Below, piece by piece: positions 1-8,984 of a DNA stretch of 64,000 nucleotides. The position numbers and the translations under genes are program-made. Within the stretch, counting starts at the first letter, position 1; each line of letters begins with the position of its first letter. Source of the stretch: Micromonospora cathayae (GTDB lineage Bacteria; Actinomycetota; Actinomycetes; Mycobacteriales; Micromonosporaceae); assembly GCF_028993575.1 (NCBI RefSeq), contig NZ_CP118615.1:62001-126000 (forward strand), in the 5' to 3' direction. A model generated the notes under the pieces. It did no database searches. It saw nothing but the letters and a program-made list of their open reading frames with translations, and had not been told where the DNA came from.

Positions 1-1397
1 TCCCGGGCCTCGGCGTACCGGGCGCGGATCGCGGGGACCGGCTCGGTCGCGTACTCCTCGGTCGCGCCGACCGTCCACTGCGGTGGTTCGGTGCCGCCGA
101 GGGCCAGCCAGGCGGCCTGGCGGGCCGCGCCGTCGGCGACGTACTCGCCGGGCGGCGGGACCAGCACCGGGCAGCCGAAGACCTGCGGGGCGATCCGGCG
201 GACGGCCGCCGAACGGGCGCCCCCGCCGACCAGGATCACCCGGTCGACCCGGGCCCCCTGGGCACGCAGCGCGTCCAGCCCGTCGGCCAGCGCGCAGAGC
301 ATCCCCTCGACGGCGGCGCGGGCCAGGTGGGCGGGGGTGGAGGTACGCAGGGTCAACCCGTGCACCGCGCCGGTGGCGTCCGGCCGGTTCGGGGTCCGTT
401 CCCCCTCCAGGTACGGCACCAGGACCAGCCCGTCCGCCCCGGCCGGCGCGGCCAGTGCCAGGTCGGCCAGGTCGGCCAGGTCGACCCGGAGCAGCGCGGC
501 GGCGGCGTCCAGCACCCGGGCCGCGTTGAGCGTGCAGACCAGGGGGAGGTACCGGCCGGTGGCGTCGGCGAACCCGGCGACCGCGCCGTCGGGGTCGGCG
601 GCGGGGGTGTCGGCGACGCTGAACACGGTGCCGGAGGTGCCGATGGAGACGACCACGTCACCGGGGCGGGCCCCGACACCGAGCGCCGCCCCGGCGTTGT
701 CCCCGGCACCCGGGCCGAGCAGCACGCTGCCGTAGGCCCCACCGACCGTGCCGGCGGACTCGGCCGGGCCGAGCACCACCGGCAGCGCCGGACGCCGGCC
801 GAGGGCCTGTTCCAGCAGGTCGGGACGGTACTCCCCGGTGGCCGGGGACCAGTATCCGGTGCCACTGGCGTCACTGCGGTCGGTGCGCAGCGCGGCCAGG
901 TCACCGCCGCCACCGAGCCGCCAGGTCAGCCAGTCGTGCGGCAGGCAGACCGCGGCCACCCGGTCGGCGTTGGCCGGCTCGTGCCGGGCCAGCCAGCGCA
1001 GTTTGGTCACGGTGAAGCTCGCCACCGGCACGCTGCCCACCGCGTCGGCCCAGAACCGCCGGCCCGCCTCCCCCGTACCGGCCTCGGCGACCAGGTCGGC
1101 GGCGGCCCCGGCGGACCGGGTGTCGTTCCACAGCAGGGCCGGCCGGACCACCCGACCGGCGTCGTCCAGGCAGACCATGCCGTGCTGCTGCCCGGCGACC
1201 GACACGGCCGCCATGTCACCCAGCCCGCCCATGGTGCCGACGGCGTCGGTGAGAGCCTGCCACCAGGCTTCCGGGTCGACCTCGGTGCCGTCCGGGTGCG
1301 GCGCGCGGGCCTGCCGGACCAGCGCGCCGGTCTCCGCGTCCCGGACGACGATCTTGCAGGACTGCGTCGACGAGTCGACGCCGGCGACGAGCGGCAC
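1..1397 (-). CDS. xylB: xylulokinase, 3' end beyond the window edge
   Basis: FGGY-family sugar kinase that phosphorylates D-xylulose to xylulose 5-phosphate, the second step of xylose catabolism. About 465 codons are visible, nearly the usual 480-500, so only the C-terminal tail is missing. The N-terminus reads [18 protein letters not shown], the phosphate-binding loop of the fold. [11 protein letters not shown] (catalytic Asp region) and [12 protein letters not shown] (adenosine-binding region) are also present. I chose the GTG at 1397 because the strong GGAGG overlapping the xylA stop is well spaced from it. Only 10 bp separate it from xylA, so the two genes form one operon. Confidence 0.93.
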   Translation of the reverse strand, partial: MPLVAGVDSSTQSCKIVVRDAETGALVRQARAPHPDGTEVDPEAWWQALTDAVGTMGGLGDMAAVSVAGQQHGMVCLDDAGRVVRPALLWNDTRSAGAAADLVAEAGTGEAGRRFWADAVGSVPVASFTVTKLRWLARHEPANADRVAAVCLPHDWLTWRLGGGGDLAALRTDRSDASGTGYWSPATGEYRPDLLEQALGRRPALPVVLGPAESAGTVGGAYGSVLLGPGAGDNAGAALGVGARPGDVVVSIGTSGTVFSVADTPAADPDGAVAGFADATGRYLPLVCTLNAARVLDAAAALLRVDLADLADLALAAPAGADGLVLVPYLEGERTPNRPDATGAVHGLTLRTSTPAHLARAAVEGMLCALADGLDALRAQGARVDRVILVGGGARSAAVRRIAPQVFGCPVLVPPPGEYVADGAARQAAWLALGGTEPPQWTVGATEEYATEPVPAIRARYAEAR

Positions 1398-1407
1398 GGC
1401 GCCCTCC

Positions 1408-2595
1408 TCAGCGGGCGCCGAGCAGGTGCTCGACGGCGAGCTGGTTGAGCCGGACGAAGCCGAAGCCCCGGGCGGTCACCGCGTCGACGTCCAGGTCCTC
1501 GAAGGCGGACCGGTCGGCGAGCAGGTCGGCGGTGGTCTCGCCGTCGCCGAGGGTGGGTACGGCCAGTTCGGTGACCTTGCTGGTCTCCAGGGCCTCGATC
1601 ACCTCCGGGTCGGCCCGGAACGCCGCCGCCCGCTCCTTGAGCAGCAGGTAGGTGGCCATGTTGGCCTCGGCCGAGGCCCACACGCCGGTGCTGTCCTCGG
1701 TGCGGGACGGCTTGTAGTCGAAGTGCCGGGGGCCGTCGTAGCCGGGCGCGCCGGTGATGCCGCCGTGCTCCAGCAGGTCGACCAGGGCGAACGAGTTGAG
1801 CAGGTCACCGTGGCCGAAGACCAGGTCCTGGTCGTACTTGACGCCACGCTGGCCGTTGAGGTCCATGTGGAACAGCTTGCCGTGCCAGAGCGCCTGGGCG
1901 ATGGCGTGCACGAAGTTCAGCCCGGCCATCTGCTCGTGCCCGACCTCCGGGTTGAGGCCGACCAGCTCGGAGTGCTCGAGAGTGGAGATGAACGCGAGCG
2001 CGTGCCCGACGGTGGGCAGCAGGATGTCGCCGCGCGGCTCGTTCGGCTTGGGCTCCAGGGCGAAGCGCAGGTCGTACCCCTGGTCGATGACGTACTGGGT
2101 GAGCAGGTCGACGGCCTCCCGGTAGCGGTCCAGCGCGGCCCGGACGTCCTTGGCGACGTCGTACTCGCCGCCCTCCCGGCCGCCCCACATGACGAAGGTC
2201 TTCGCGCCCAGTTCGGCGGCGAGGTCGACGTTGCGCAGCACCTTGCGCAGCGCGAACCGGCGGACCTGCCGGTCGTTGCTGGTGAACCCGCCGTCCTTGA
2301 AGATCGGGTGGGTGAACAGGTTGGTGGTGACCATCGGCACCACCAGGCCGGTGTCGGCGAGCGCCTTGCGGAACCGGGCGATGTGGTGGTCCCGGGTGGC
2401 GGCGTCCGCGCCGAACGGGATCAGGTCGTCGTCGTGGAAGGTGATCCCGTACGCGCCGAGCTCGGCGAGCCGGTGCACGGCCTCGACGGCGTCCAGTTCG
2501 GGCCGGCTGGCCTCGCCGAACGGGTCGCGGCCCTGCCAGCCCACCGTCCAGAGCCCGAAGGAGAACTTGTCGGCGGGAGTGGGACGGGGTGCCAT
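1408..2595 (-). CDS. xylA: xylose isomerase
   Basis: Cytoplasmic enzyme that interconverts D-xylose and D-xylulose, using two divalent metals. At 395 aa it has the length of the short actinobacterial class I enzymes (about 388-394 aa). The N-terminus ([19 protein letters not shown]) and the metal-site segments [27 protein letters not shown] and [10 protein letters not shown] are typical of Streptomyces and Actinoplanes XylA. The ATG at 2595 has GGAGG seven bases upstream. It is the first gene of the xylAB operon and is transcribed divergently from a ROK repressor. Confidence 0.97.
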   Translation of the reverse strand: MAPRPTPADKFSFGLWTVGWQGRDPFGEASRPELDAVEAVHRLAELGAYGITFHDDDLIPFGADAATRDHHIARFRKALADTGLVVPMVTTNLFTHPIFKDGGFTSNDRQVRRFALRKVLRNVDLAAELGAKTFVMWGGREGGEYDVAKDVRAALDRYREAVDLLTQYVIDQGYDLRFALEPKPNEPRGDILLPTVGHALAFISTLEHSELVGLNPEVGHEQMAGLNFVHAIAQALWHGKLFHMDLNGQRGVKYDQDLVFGHGDLLNSFALVDLLEHGGITGAPGYDGPRHFDYKPSRTEDSTGVWASAEANMATYLLLKERAAAFRADPEVIEALETSKVTELAVPTLGDGETTADLLADRSAFEDLDVDAVTARGFGFVRLNQLAVEHLLGAR

Positions 2596-2660
2596 GGCAG
2601 ACCTCCGGTGGTGGTGGCGGCGCTGGCCCGCCGTGGGTGATGACGACCCGCGACGGAGCT

Positions 2661-2690
2661 ATTTGTTCAGCGGTTGAATTATTTGGCGAC
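2661..2690. promoter_or_regulatory. candidate operator/promoter region between xylA and the ROK regulator
   Basis: This short AT-rich stretch is in the 115-bp divergent gap. It contains the dyad TTCA-N5-TGAA at 2666-2678, flanked by TTTG and ATTT. ROK (XylR-type) repressors bind AT-rich dyads of this kind in divergent promoters. The dyad is visible in the sequence; binding by the adjacent protein is an inference. Confidence 0.45.
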
Positions 2691-2710
2691 GATGTGGCAG
2701 TGTCAAGGCC

Positions 2711-3934
2711 GTGAGCAGCACCACCAATCCGACCCCGGTCGGGGCGGTCCGCCAGGCCAGCCTCCGCGAGATCAACCTCGCCCTGCTGCTCGGCCGGATC
2801 GCCGCCGCACCCCGCCCGCCGTCCCGGGCCGACCTGGCCGCCGACACCGGGCTGACCAGGGCGACCGTCTCCGCCGTCGTCGACGACCTGATCGGCGGCG
2901 GGCTGGTCACCGAGGTCGAGCCGACCCCCCGGGCGGGTGCCGGCCGGCCGGCCCGGGGCCTGCTGCTCGCCGGGCACGGCCCGGCCGGTCTCGGCCTGGA
3001 GATCAACGTCGACTACCTGGCGGCCTGCGTGCTCGACCTGGCCGGGGCGGTCCGGCACCGCACCGTGCACCGGGTCGACCTGCGCCTCACCTCCCCCGCC
3101 GAGACCCTCGCCCGGACCGCCGAACTGGCCGCCCGCGCCCGCGCCGACGCCGACGACCAGGGGCTCACCCTGGCCGGGGTGGCGCTCGCCGTCCCCGGCC
3201 TGGTCGGCGCGGGCGGCGTGGTCCGGCTCGCCCCCAACCTCGGCTGGCGGGAGGTGGACGTGCCGGCCCTGCTCCCCCCGCTGACCGAGACGATCCCCGG
3301 GTTGCCCCCGCTGGTGGTCGACAACGAGGCCAACCTGGCCGCGCTGGGCGAACTGCACACCGGCCACGCCACGGCCACCGACTTCCTCTACATCTCCGGC
3401 GAGGTCGGCATCGGCGCCGGAATCGTCCTCGACGGCGCCCTGTACCGGGGCGGACGCGGCTGGAGCGGCGAGATCGGCCACCTTCCCGTCCACCCCGAGG
3501 GACGCCCCTGCCGGTGCGGCGGGCGCGGCTGCCTGGAGCAGTACGCCGGCCAGGAGGCGATCATCGCCGCCGCCGGACTGGCCGGCGAGAACCTGCCCGC
3601 CGACGCCGCCCGGCTGGCCCGGCTGGCGACCGACGGCGACCCGGCCACCTGTGCCGCGCTGGCCGGGGCCGGCACGGCGCTCGGCGTCGCGGTCGCCGGG
3701 GTGGTCAACCTGCTGGACCTGGACACCGTGGTGCTCGGGGGCGGGTACGCGCCGCTCGCGCCGTGGCTGAGTCCACCGGTGGCCGCCGAGGTCTCCCGCC
3801 GGGTGCTCACCGCCGCCTGGGCTCCGGTCACCATCCGGCCGGCGGTGCTCGGCGCGGACGCCGCCGCCGTGGGGGCGGCCGGCTCGGTGGTCCGTCGGAT
3901 CATCGCCCAGCCCAACGCCTGGCTGGCCCGGTAG
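2711..3934 (+). CDS. ROK-family transcriptional repressor (XylR-like)
   Basis: 407 aa, with an N-terminal winged helix-turn-helix (about residues 25-75, DLAADTGLTRATVSAVVDDL) fused to a ROK sugar-kinase-like domain. That domain has the EIGHLPV and CRCGGRGCLEQYAG segments, whose zinc-binding Cys and His residues are the ROK signature. It is transcribed divergently from xylAB, so it probably represses that operon and responds to xylose, as known XylR proteins do. The start is GTG at 2711; there is no convincing Shine-Dalgarno, so the exact start is less certain than the gene. Confidence 0.9.
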   Translation: MSSTTNPTPVGAVRQASLREINLALLLGRIAAAPRPPSRADLAADTGLTRATVSAVVDDLIGGGLVTEVEPTPRAGAGRPARGLLLAGHGPAGLGLEINVDYLAACVLDLAGAVRHRTVHRVDLRLTSPAETLARTAELAARARADADDQGLTLAGVALAVPGLVGAGGVVRLAPNLGWREVDVPALLPPLTETIPGLPPLVVDNEANLAALGELHTGHATATDFLYISGEVGIGAGIVLDGALYRGGRGWSGEIGHLPVHPEGRPCRCGGRGCLEQYAGQEAIIAAAGLAGENLPADAARLARLATDGDPATCAALAGAGTALGVAVAGVVNLLDLDTVVLGGGYAPLAPWLSPPVAAEVSRRVLTAAWAPVTIRPAVLGADAAAVGAAGSVVRRIIAQPNAWLAR

Positions 3935-3947
3935 CCGGCGACCCCCA

Positions 3948-3967
3948 CCGTCGGGCCGGCCCGACGG
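3948..3967. terminator. 20-bp perfect palindrome downstream of the ROK gene
   Basis: The sequence at 3948-3967 is exactly self-complementary (arms CCGTCGGG and CCCGACGG around CCGG) and begins 14 bp after the ROK stop codon. It has no T-tract, which is usual for GC-rich actinobacteria. It probably terminates the ROK transcript. Confidence 0.5.
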
Positions 3968-4108
3968 CTCACCGTCCGGCCGGCCCAGCCGGGACGGCGG
4001 CCACGCCCGACCGCCCCGGGGCAGGCGGAGTCCACGCCCGGCCGGCCCGGTGGAGGCGAAGTCCACGTCCGGCCGATGGGCGCTCGACCGATCACCTCGG
4101 TACCCTTG

Positions 4109-4130
4109 CCGGAAAGCAAGCTTTTTCCGG
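4109..4130 (+). promoter_or_regulatory. hairpin upstream of the PP2C leader ORF
   Basis: Arms CCGGAAA and TTTCCGG (7 bp, 8-nt loop) lie just 5' of GAGGAG at 4135-4140, the probable ribosome binding site of a 14-codon ORF. If transcribed, the hairpin would stand next to that ribosome binding site. Its role is unknown. Confidence 0.4.
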
Positions 4131-4152
4131 ACCCGAGGAGCACCACCCCAGC

Positions 4153-4197
4153 ATGTCCACAGGCCAGCACACCGGGGCGCCCGGCGAACGACGGTGA
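4153..4197 (+). CDS. 14-aa leader peptide overlapping the PP2C start
   Basis: ATG at 4153 is preceded by GAGGAG (spacing 12) and opens a 14-codon frame, MSTGQHTGAPGERR. Its TGA at 4195-4197 overlaps the GTG start of the downstream phosphatase as GTGA. The phosphatase GTG has no good Shine-Dalgarno of its own, so translation of this short frame may feed ribosomes to it. There is no protein similarity to use; it is called from the ribosome binding site and the overlap alone. Confidence 0.4.
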   Translation: MSTGQHTGAPGERR

Positions 4198-5876
4198 CCA
4201 CCACCCGACGGGAAGGGGTGGCCGATCCGGTCAGCGGAGGTGGGCACGCCTCACGCCCCCGCCCCCGACCCGCCGCGGACGACACCGTCCCGACCGATGC
4301 CACGCTCGCCCGTGAACTGCTCGACGGGCTGGCCGAGGCGGTCGTGACCACCGACCCCCGGGGCCTGGTCACCCTGGTCAACGCGATGGCCGTGGAACTG
4401 CTCCCGGAGCTCACCCCCGGCACCGTGCTGCCCCTGGCCACCGTGCCGGCGCTGGCCGAGGCAGCCCGCTCCGGGGCGGAGAGCTTCGAGACCGAGCACC
4501 GGGGACGCCGGCTGCGCGGCACCCGCCGGGCCCTGCGCGGGCCGGGCTGCGCCTGGTACGTCCGGGACGTCACCGAGGAACACGCCCGTACCGACGCGTT
4601 GCTGGCCGAACGCGCCCGGACCGCGTTCCTGGCCCGCGCCGGCAGCCGGCTCGGGCTCTCCCTGCACCGGGAGCAGACGCTCCGGACCGCGGTGACGCTC
4701 GCGGTGCCGTACCTCGCCGACGTCGCGGTGGCGGTCCACCGACCACCGCCGCCGGCTCCCGCCGACGCCGACCCCGCCTGGGTACGGTTCGTCGACGGTG
4801 ACCCGGCTCCGGTCGGCGGCACAGGCCCGGCCGGGCTGACCGGCTCGGTGCCCGGCCTGGCCGAGGCGCTCGACGGCGACCGCACCGACGCCAGCCCGTG
4901 GCTCGACGCCGAACTCTCCGACCTCGGTCCGCTGCTGCCGGCCGGTTTCGGACGCCCCGGCACCGTCCTGGTCACCCCGATGATCGGGGCCGGCGGCGCG
5001 GCCGGCGCGTTGATCATGGTACGGCGGACCGGGCGGACCGGCTTCGACCAGCGGGACATCGAGGTGGCCCGGGAGTTCGCGGCCCGGGCCGGAGCCGCCC
5101 TCGCCACCGCCGAACTATACGGCGAACAGACCCACCTGGCCCGGGTGCTCCAGGCCAGCCTGCTCCCGCCGGAGCTGCCCGACATCCCCGGGGCGGTCCT
5201 GGCCGGCGGCTACCGGGCGGCCGGCGACAGCCTACGGATCGGCGGCGACTTCTACGACGTCTCCCGTACCCCCGACGGCGGCACGTTCGCCCTCGGTGAC
5301 GTGTGCGGCAAGGGCGTCGGCGCGGCCGTGCTCACCGGCCGGGTACGCCAGTCGTTGCAGACCCTACGCCTGGTCGAGCAGCGTCCGCTGGAGCTGATGG
5401 CCCTGCTCAACCGGGCCCTGTTCGACGCGCCGGACGCCGCCCGCCGCAGCCAGTTCACCACCCTGCTGCTCGGCACCTGCACCAGCCGGCCCGACGGTGG
5501 CCTCACCCTGCGCGTCGCCGGTGGCGGCCACCCGTCGCCGCTGGTCGTCGGACCCGACGGACAGGTCCGGACCGCGGTGGTCGGCGGCATGCCGGTCGGC
5601 GCGCTCAGCAACGCCCGCTTCGTCGAGGTGCGGATCGACCTCGCCCCCGGTGAGCTGCTCCTCGCGTACACCGACGGGGTGACCGAGGCACGCGGCGGGC
5701 CGGGAGCGATCGAGATGTTCGGCGAGCACCGGTTGCGGCAGGCGGTCGCCTCGGGCGCAGGGCTGCCGCCCCGGGTGATGGTCGACCGGTTGCTGCAACT
5801 CGTCGACGAGTGGCTGGACGGGCAGGGACACGACGACATCGCCATGTTGGCCGTCGCGGCAGCGCCGTCCGCGTGA
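4194..5876 (+). CDS. PAS-GAF-PP2C (SpoIIE/RsbU-type) serine phosphatase
   Basis: 560 aa. An N-terminal PAS-like sensor (about residues 35-135) is followed by a GAF-like domain (about 140-300) and a C-terminal PP2C phosphatase (about 320-555). The metal-binding motifs are intact: GGDFYDV, GDVCGKG, YTDGVTEA and HDDIAML. Proteins of this build dephosphorylate STAS anti-anti-sigma factors in partner-switching pathways. The start is taken as GTG 4194, overlapping a short leader frame. A GTG at 4218 directly behind GGAAGGG is an alternative, but too close to that site. The stop overlaps the next gene as GTGA, so both are probably translationally coupled. Confidence 0.88.
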   Translation: MTTTRREGVADPVSGGGHASRPRPRPAADDTVPTDATLARELLDGLAEAVVTTDPRGLVTLVNAMAVELLPELTPGTVLPLATVPALAEAARSGAESFETEHRGRRLRGTRRALRGPGCAWYVRDVTEEHARTDALLAERARTAFLARAGSRLGLSLHREQTLRTAVTLAVPYLADVAVAVHRPPPPAPADADPAWVRFVDGDPAPVGGTGPAGLTGSVPGLAEALDGDRTDASPWLDAELSDLGPLLPAGFGRPGTVLVTPMIGAGGAAGALIMVRRTGRTGFDQRDIEVAREFAARAGAALATAELYGEQTHLARVLQASLLPPELPDIPGAVLAGGYRAAGDSLRIGGDFYDVSRTPDGGTFALGDVCGKGVGAAVLTGRVRQSLQTLRLVEQRPLELMALLNRALFDAPDAARRSQFTTLLLGTCTSRPDGGLTLRVAGGGHPSPLVVGPDGQVRTAVVGGMPVGALSNARFVEVRIDLAPGELLLAYTDGVTEARGGPGAIEMFGEHRLRQAVASGAGLPPRVMVDRLLQLVDEWLDGQGHDDIAMLAVAAAPSA

Positions 5877-6925
5877 CCGGTACCCCCGCCGACGAGGTGA
5901 GCGGCACACCCAGCGGCACCCCCGCCGACGAGGCGAGCGGGGCAGCGGGCGGAGCGGCGGGTGACGGGGCGGTCGCCGTCGACGCGTACCTGGACTGCCT
6001 GGACCGGGTGGATGCCGACGCCGCCACCCGGCTGGTCCTGGGCCTGCTGGATGCCGGCTGGTCGGTGGCGGACGTCCTGGTCGACCTGGTCGCGGAGGCC
6101 CAGCGGGAGATCGGCCGCCGCTGGCTGACCGGGCGGTGGAGCGTGGCCCAGGAGCATGCCGCGACACACGTCAGCGAGCAGGTGGTGGCCGCGGTGGCCC
6201 GGCGGATCCCGGTCGCCGGGCACCGCGGGCACGTGGTGCTGGCCTGCGTCGAGGGCGAATGGCACGCGCTGGCCGCGCGGATCGTGGCCGAGGTGGTCCG
6301 GGCCGGCGGTTGGCGGGTGACCTTCCTCGGTGCCAGCGTGCCGCCCCGGCACCTGGTCACCTACCTGCACCAGACCGGGCCGGACGCGGTGCTGCTGAGC
6401 TGCGTGCAGCCGAACCGGCTGACCCGGGCCGCCCGGATGATCGAGATGTGCCGGTCCGCCGACGTACCGGTGGTGGCCGGCGGCCCCGGGTTCGGGCCGG
6501 ACGGCCGGTGGGCGGCGGCGGTGGGCGCGATGGCCTGGGGAGCGTCCGCCCGGGACGCCGTCGACCTGCTGGAGCGGCGGTTCGAGCTAGCCTCGGCCGA
6601 CGCGCCGGCACCGCCACCCGGCGACGAGCACGTCGCGGTGCTGCGCCGCCGACGCGAGGTGGTGCAGGCCGTCGACCTGGCCCTGGCCCCCGGCGAGGAC
6701 GAGTCCGAGCTGCTCGCCGCCACCGTCGCCCAGGTGCTGGAGTCCCTCGCCGCGTCGATCCGGGTCGGCGATCCGGAGCTGGTCGCCGAGTTCGTCCGGT
6801 GGCAGCGGCAGACCTTCGCCGCCCGTCGGCCGTTGCACGACGCGCTGCTGGCCGCCTGTGCCGCCGCCCTCACCGAGCATCCCCAGGCCACCCGTTACCT
6901 GGAGCTGGCCCGCCGTACCGACTGA
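5873..6925 (+). CDS. CarH-like cobalamin-binding sensor protein
   Basis: 350 aa. A helical B12-binding cap (about residues 35-110) is followed by a Rossmann-type B12-binding domain (about 118-235) and a C-terminal helical segment of about 110 residues that I do not recognise. The cap carries W84-x9-E94-H95, the WX9EH motif of CarH/LitR photoreceptors. GEWHALA provides H131 as probable lower cobalt ligand, although the usual DxHxxG glycine is alanine here. Unlike CarH there is no MerR DNA-binding domain. It starts at GTG 5873 inside the phosphatase stop (GTGA), so it may sense adenosylcobalamin or light and signal through that phosphatase. The N-terminus has an imperfect repeat of GTPADE. Confidence 0.85.
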   Translation: MTGTPADEVSGTPSGTPADEASGAAGGAAGDGAVAVDAYLDCLDRVDADAATRLVLGLLDAGWSVADVLVDLVAEAQREIGRRWLTGRWSVAQEHAATHVSEQVVAAVARRIPVAGHRGHVVLACVEGEWHALAARIVAEVVRAGGWRVTFLGASVPPRHLVTYLHQTGPDAVLLSCVQPNRLTRAARMIEMCRSADVPVVAGGPGFGPDGRWAAAVGAMAWGASARDAVDLLERRFELASADAPAPPPGDEHVAVLRRRREVVQAVDLALAPGEDESELLAATVAQVLESLAASIRVGDPELVAEFVRWQRQTFAARRPLHDALLAACAAALTEHPQATRYLELARRTD

Positions 6926-6932
6926 ACCCGGC

Positions 6933-7631
6933 TCAGGCGGGGCGGGCGATGGGGGGCGGCGGGCCGGGCACCGCCGGCGGGACGGCCGTCAGCGCCGCGC
7001 GTCCCCGTCCGGCCTCCGGTCCGGGTGCCTCGACCGGCCGCGGTTCACCGGCGCGGCGCGGCTCGGGCAGGGGCTCCCGGCGGCGGGCGGACCCGGTGGC
7101 GTCCGGTTCGGCGTACCAGCGCGGCGACGGCTCCCGGCCGGGCGGTCCCGCCGGCTCGTCCGGTTCCAGCGTCGGGGGCGGCAGCCGACGGGCCACCTCG
7201 TCGAACTCGCCGACGCCACGCAACAGCGCCTCCCGCCCGGCCGGGCTCATCCCCGCGAGGATCTCGGCCAGCCGGGCCCGTCGGTCGGCCCGCAGCTCGG
7301 CCAGCAGGCGGGCCGCCTCCGGGGTCAGGTGCAGCGAGATCTCCCGACGGTCGAAGCGGCCGGGCTCCCGTTCCAGCATGCCGGCCGCGACCAGCCGGTC
7401 ACAGAGCCGACTCGCCGAGGAGAGCAGCATGCCGAGCAGACCGGAGAGCCGCCGCAGGTTGATCCCGTCGTGCTCCTCCACGGCCATGACCGCCCGCAAC
7501 TGGGCGGCCGAGAGCCGGTTCGTGGTCCGCTCCCGGGCCTCCTCCCACACGGACAGCAGGGCGGCCGCCGCGTCGTCGAGGGCGGCAGCCATACTCGCTT
7601 CTGGTCCGGACGGACGCTGTTCTTCGGCCAT
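6933..7631 (-). CDS. MarR-family transcriptional regulator
   Basis: 232 aa, with a winged-helix domain over about residues 15-140 (RLSAAQLRAVMAVEEHDGI, LLSSASRLCDRLVAAGMLER, FDRREISLHLTPEAARLL). A disordered Pro/Arg/Glu-rich tail of about 80 residues follows. It is convergent with the cobalamin-sensor gene (7-bp gap) and divergent from a second PP2C gene 58 bp away, so it may regulate that gene. ATG 7631 begins MAEEQRPS; no strong Shine-Dalgarno is visible and ATG of MAAALDD is an alternative. The ligand is unknown. Confidence 0.85.
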   Translation of the reverse strand: MAEEQRPSGPEASMAAALDDAAAALLSVWEEARERTTNRLSAAQLRAVMAVEEHDGINLRRLSGLLGMLLSSASRLCDRLVAAGMLEREPGRFDRREISLHLTPEAARLLAELRADRRARLAEILAGMSPAGREALLRGVGEFDEVARRLPPPTLEPDEPAGPPGREPSPRWYAEPDATGSARRREPLPEPRRAGEPRPVEAPGPEAGRGRAALTAVPPAVPGPPPPIARPA

Positions 7632-7689
7632 CGTGTGCCTGAGACTACCCCCCGAACCGCTGGTAGCTGGATCGTCAGAAGGAGTGATG

Positions 7690-8820
7690 ATGAGCGAGCC
7701 GGTCACCCGGGCCCGCCGGACCCTGACCGATGCGCCGACCGACCTCCTCCTGGACCGGATCGCCACCGAGCTGGCCACGTCGTACGGCATCACCGACACC
7801 GAGCTGTTCCAGGTCGACTACCGGCTGTCGGTGCTGCTGCCGCTGCACGACGGGGAGCCGCTGACCGGCCCCGGCCACCCGGCCTGGCGGTGCTTCGACC
7901 ACCAGGAGCCCATCGTCGCCGCCGGGACCGGGTACTTCCCGGTCGGGATGCGGGGCGAGCGGCGCGGCGTGCTCCGGGTGGCCCCGGTGCCCGACGACCC
8001 CACGGTGCTCGCGGAGCTCGCCGAGATCGCCACCGTGCTCGGGCACGAGCTGGCCGCCGTGTCGGCCGGTACCGACGTCTACCGGACGGCCCGACGCAGC
8101 CGCCGGCTCACCCTGGCCGCCGAGATGCAGTGGGAGCTGCTGCCCGGCCGCAGCCGGGTCCGTCCCTCGTTCAGCCTGGCCGGGCAGCTCGAACCGGCCT
8201 ACGCGGTACGCGGCGACAGCTTCGACTGGTCCGACGACGGGACCCGGCTGTGGCTGTCGGTGGTCAACGGGATGGGTGAGGGGGTCGCCGCCTCGATGCT
8301 CACCTCGCTGGCCGTGCACGCGCTGCGCAACGCCCGGCGGGCCGGGCTGCCCCTCGCCGACCAGGCGGCCCTGGCCGACCAGGCGATCCACGCGGTGTAC
8401 CACGGTGACCAGTACGTCTCGACGCTGCTGCTGGAGCTGGACCTGCGGGAGGGGACGCTGGACGTGGTCGACGCCGGCTCGCCCCGGCTGGTGCTGCTGC
8501 GCGACGGTGAGGTCCGCGAGCATCCCCTGGAGCCGCAGTTCCCGCTGGGCATGTTCGAGGCGACCGAGTACCGGCCCCAGCAGCTGCGGTTGCACCGCGA
8601 CGACCGGCTCTTCGTGGTCAGCGACGGGGTGATCGACGCCACCGGCCAGGACATCCGGTACGGCGACAGCGCCCTGGACCGGTTCCTGCGCCGGACCGGG
8701 CCGATGGCCCCGCTGGACGCGGTCCGGTCGCTCATCGGCGACCTGCGCGCCTTCGTGGCCGGAGACCTGATCGACGACGCGGTCGTGGTCTGCCTGGACT
8801 GGACCGGCCCGCAGCCCTGA
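7690..8820 (+). CDS. PP2C/SpoIIE-type phosphatase-like protein with altered metal site
   Basis: 376 aa: an N-terminal GAF-like region (about residues 15-130), then a SpoIIE-type PP2C domain (about 140-375). RGDSFDW (D176) corresponds to GGDFYDV, and SDGVIDA and IDDAVVV match the later motifs. The second metal-binding motif, normally GDVSGKG, reads VNGMGEG, so the conserved Asp is Asn at about residue 193. Activity may be weakened or lost. Two ATGs lie in frame; 7690 is 5 bases from GAAGGAG and is preferred over 7687. Related genes of this type occur as stand-alone regulators in Micromonospora-like genomes. Confidence 0.82.
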   Translation: MSEPVTRARRTLTDAPTDLLLDRIATELATSYGITDTELFQVDYRLSVLLPLHDGEPLTGPGHPAWRCFDHQEPIVAAGTGYFPVGMRGERRGVLRVAPVPDDPTVLAELAEIATVLGHELAAVSAGTDVYRTARRSRRLTLAAEMQWELLPGRSRVRPSFSLAGQLEPAYAVRGDSFDWSDDGTRLWLSVVNGMGEGVAASMLTSLAVHALRNARRAGLPLADQAALADQAIHAVYHGDQYVSTLLLELDLREGTLDVVDAGSPRLVLLRDGEVREHPLEPQFPLGMFEATEYRPQQLRLHRDDRLFVVSDGVIDATGQDIRYGDSALDRFLRRTGPMAPLDAVRSLIGDLRAFVAGDLIDDAVVVCLDWTGPQP

Positions 8821-8837
8821 CCGTGACCCCGGCCTGA

Positions 8838-8920
8838 CCGTGCGCCGGGCCTGGCCGTGCGCCGGGCCTGGCCGTGCGCCGGGCCTGGCCGTGCGCCGGG
8901 CCTGGCCTGGCCTGGCCTGG
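8838..8920. repeat. 17-bp minisatellite plus CCTGG run
   Basis: Four exact 17-bp units lie at 8838-8854, 8855-8871, 8872-8888 and 8889-8905 (unit CCGTGCGCCGGGCCTGG), followed by three CCTGG units. The array fills most of the gap between two convergent genes (8820 stop, 8985 stop). Confidence 0.95.
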
Positions 8921-8984
8921 CCGTGGGCCTGGCCGGGCGGCCCGTGGCAGCCGGTCTTCGGGCCGGGTGGCGCGGGCCGCCGGG

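Noticed and set aside
2674..4197. 507-codon frame overlapping the ROK regulator and running to 4197
   Set aside because: It is an out-of-frame reading of the regulator; only its last 15 codons (from ATG 4153) have a plausible ribosome site and are listed as a leader peptide.
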